Source: an uncultured Coriobacteriaceae bacterium (GTDB lineage Bacteria > Actinomycetota > Coriobacteriia > Coriobacteriales > Atopobiaceae). Taken from it: 23,452 bases of DNA. The notes under the pieces were generated by a model. That model searched no databases and was not told the origin of the DNA. It saw nothing but the letters and a program-made list of their open reading frames with translations. A program made the translations under genes and the position numbers. This document shows positions 23,027 through 23,452 of the stretch, in pieces; the first letter of the stretch is position 1; every line of letters starts with the position of its first letter. Where the stretch lies: assembly GCA_900551595.1 (NCBI GenBank), contig URWR01000006.1, forward strand, positions 1-23,452, given 5' to 3'.

Positions 23027-23452
23027 TTGAAGATCACCGTCACCGCCGATAAGCCTCAGGACAACCAGCTTGTTGCGAAGCTCACCGTTGATAGCGCCGA
23101 TGTAGATCGCGCTATTAAGCATGCCTACTCTGACATTGCTCAGAAGTATCGCTTCCAGGGCTTCCGTAAGGGTCATGCTCCTCGTCCCATGATTGATGCA
23201 GTTATGGGTCGCGACGCTGTGTTGGCACAGGCTACCAATGAGCTTCTTAACGATGCTGAGCCGCTTCTGCTTGAAGAGCTCGATATTGTTCCGGTTGGAG
23301 AGGTGAGCTTTGGCGACGAGCCTGCACTCGTTGTTGAGGGCTCTGATTATGAGACCGAAGTTACCCTTCCGGTCCGTCCGGCTTGCGAGCTTGATTCTTA
23401 CGATGCTCCTGCCATTGAAATGCCTCCTGCAGAGGCTACCGAGGCTGAAATT
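23027..23452 (+). CDS. tig: Trigger factor, N-terminal part (runs off the window)
   Basis: Ribosome-associated chaperone and peptidyl-prolyl isomerase that meets nascent chains at the exit tunnel. Only the first 142 codons are present, and the frame is open at the right edge. I place the start at a TTG (23027) because GGAGG lies 4 bases before it and the product begins M-K-I-T-V-T, as expected for the family. No ATG or GTG lies in a suitable position. The ribosome-binding signature GFRKG is at residues 45-49, followed by HAPRPMIDAVMGRDAVLAQA, matching the N-terminal tail-clamp domain. The isomerase and C-terminal domains would lie beyond the window. In many bacteria clpP and clpX follow tig; that cannot be seen here. 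Confidence 0.93.
   Translation, partial: MKITVTADKPQDNQLVAKLTVDSADVDRAIKHAYSDIAQKYRFQGFRKGHAPRPMIDAVMGRDAVLAQATNELLNDAEPLLLEELDIVPVGEVSFGDEPALVVEGSDYETEVTLPVRPACELDSYDAPAIEMPPAEATEAEI

Overview
The window reads as a chromosomal segment of a moderate-GC actinobacterium of the class Coriobacteriia. A member of Atopobiaceae (Lancefieldella/Atopobium-like) is my best guess. This rests on protein character, on the type-2 galactose-1-P uridylyltransferase, on the tRNA-Leu/tig arrangement, and on a coding composition near 45-50% GC. It is an inference, not a database result. All genes look intact except tig, which runs off the right edge. I saw no insertion sequence, phage gene or CRISPR array.

Layout. 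Bases 1-290 are a very GC-rich block (73% over 1-240, counted) with no recognisable gene. Then come tRNA-Pro(TGG) and tRNA-Gly(TCC) on the minus strand, with a clear promoter and terminator. On the plus strand follow gdhA (NADP-type glutamate dehydrogenase) behind a leader that can form a terminator-like hairpin, a 92-nt long imperfect palindrome, and a small membrane protein. The core (2.7-18 kb) is an alpha-galactoside/galactose utilisation locus. It holds a GH13 amylosucrase-type enzyme, a convergent AraC-family regulator, a 27%-GC regulatory region, and a long same-strand gene train: ABC ATPase, Tat-type binding lipoprotein, two permeases, GH36 alpha-galactosidase, galT (type 2), galK, a ParB-like/BMP-like fusion protein and a metallophosphoesterase. 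The last part holds carA-carB with a structured leader, tRNA-Leu(TAG), and the start of tig.

How it fits together. Raffinose-family sugars or melibiose would be bound by the lipoprotein and imported by the two permeases with the ATPase. The cytoplasmic alpha-galactosidase releases galactose, which GalK and GalT pass into sugar-nucleotide metabolism (no galE is present here). The sucrose left from raffinose could be used by the amylosucrase-type enzyme. This resembles the streptococcal msm locus, with an amylosucrase where streptococci carry sucrose phosphorylase (gtfA). That substitution, and the two poorly understood genes at the end of the gal train (a cytoplasmic ParB-like/BMP-like fusion and a DxE-variant metallophosphoesterase), are the best candidates for undescribed biology.

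Non-coding signals that stand out are the gdhA leader hairpin with a U-tract, the long palindrome after gdhA, the repeated TTTATCGA and TTTACGTT words in the AT-rich region, and the carAB leader in which an anti-Shine-Dalgarno segment is perfectly complementary to the ribosome binding site.
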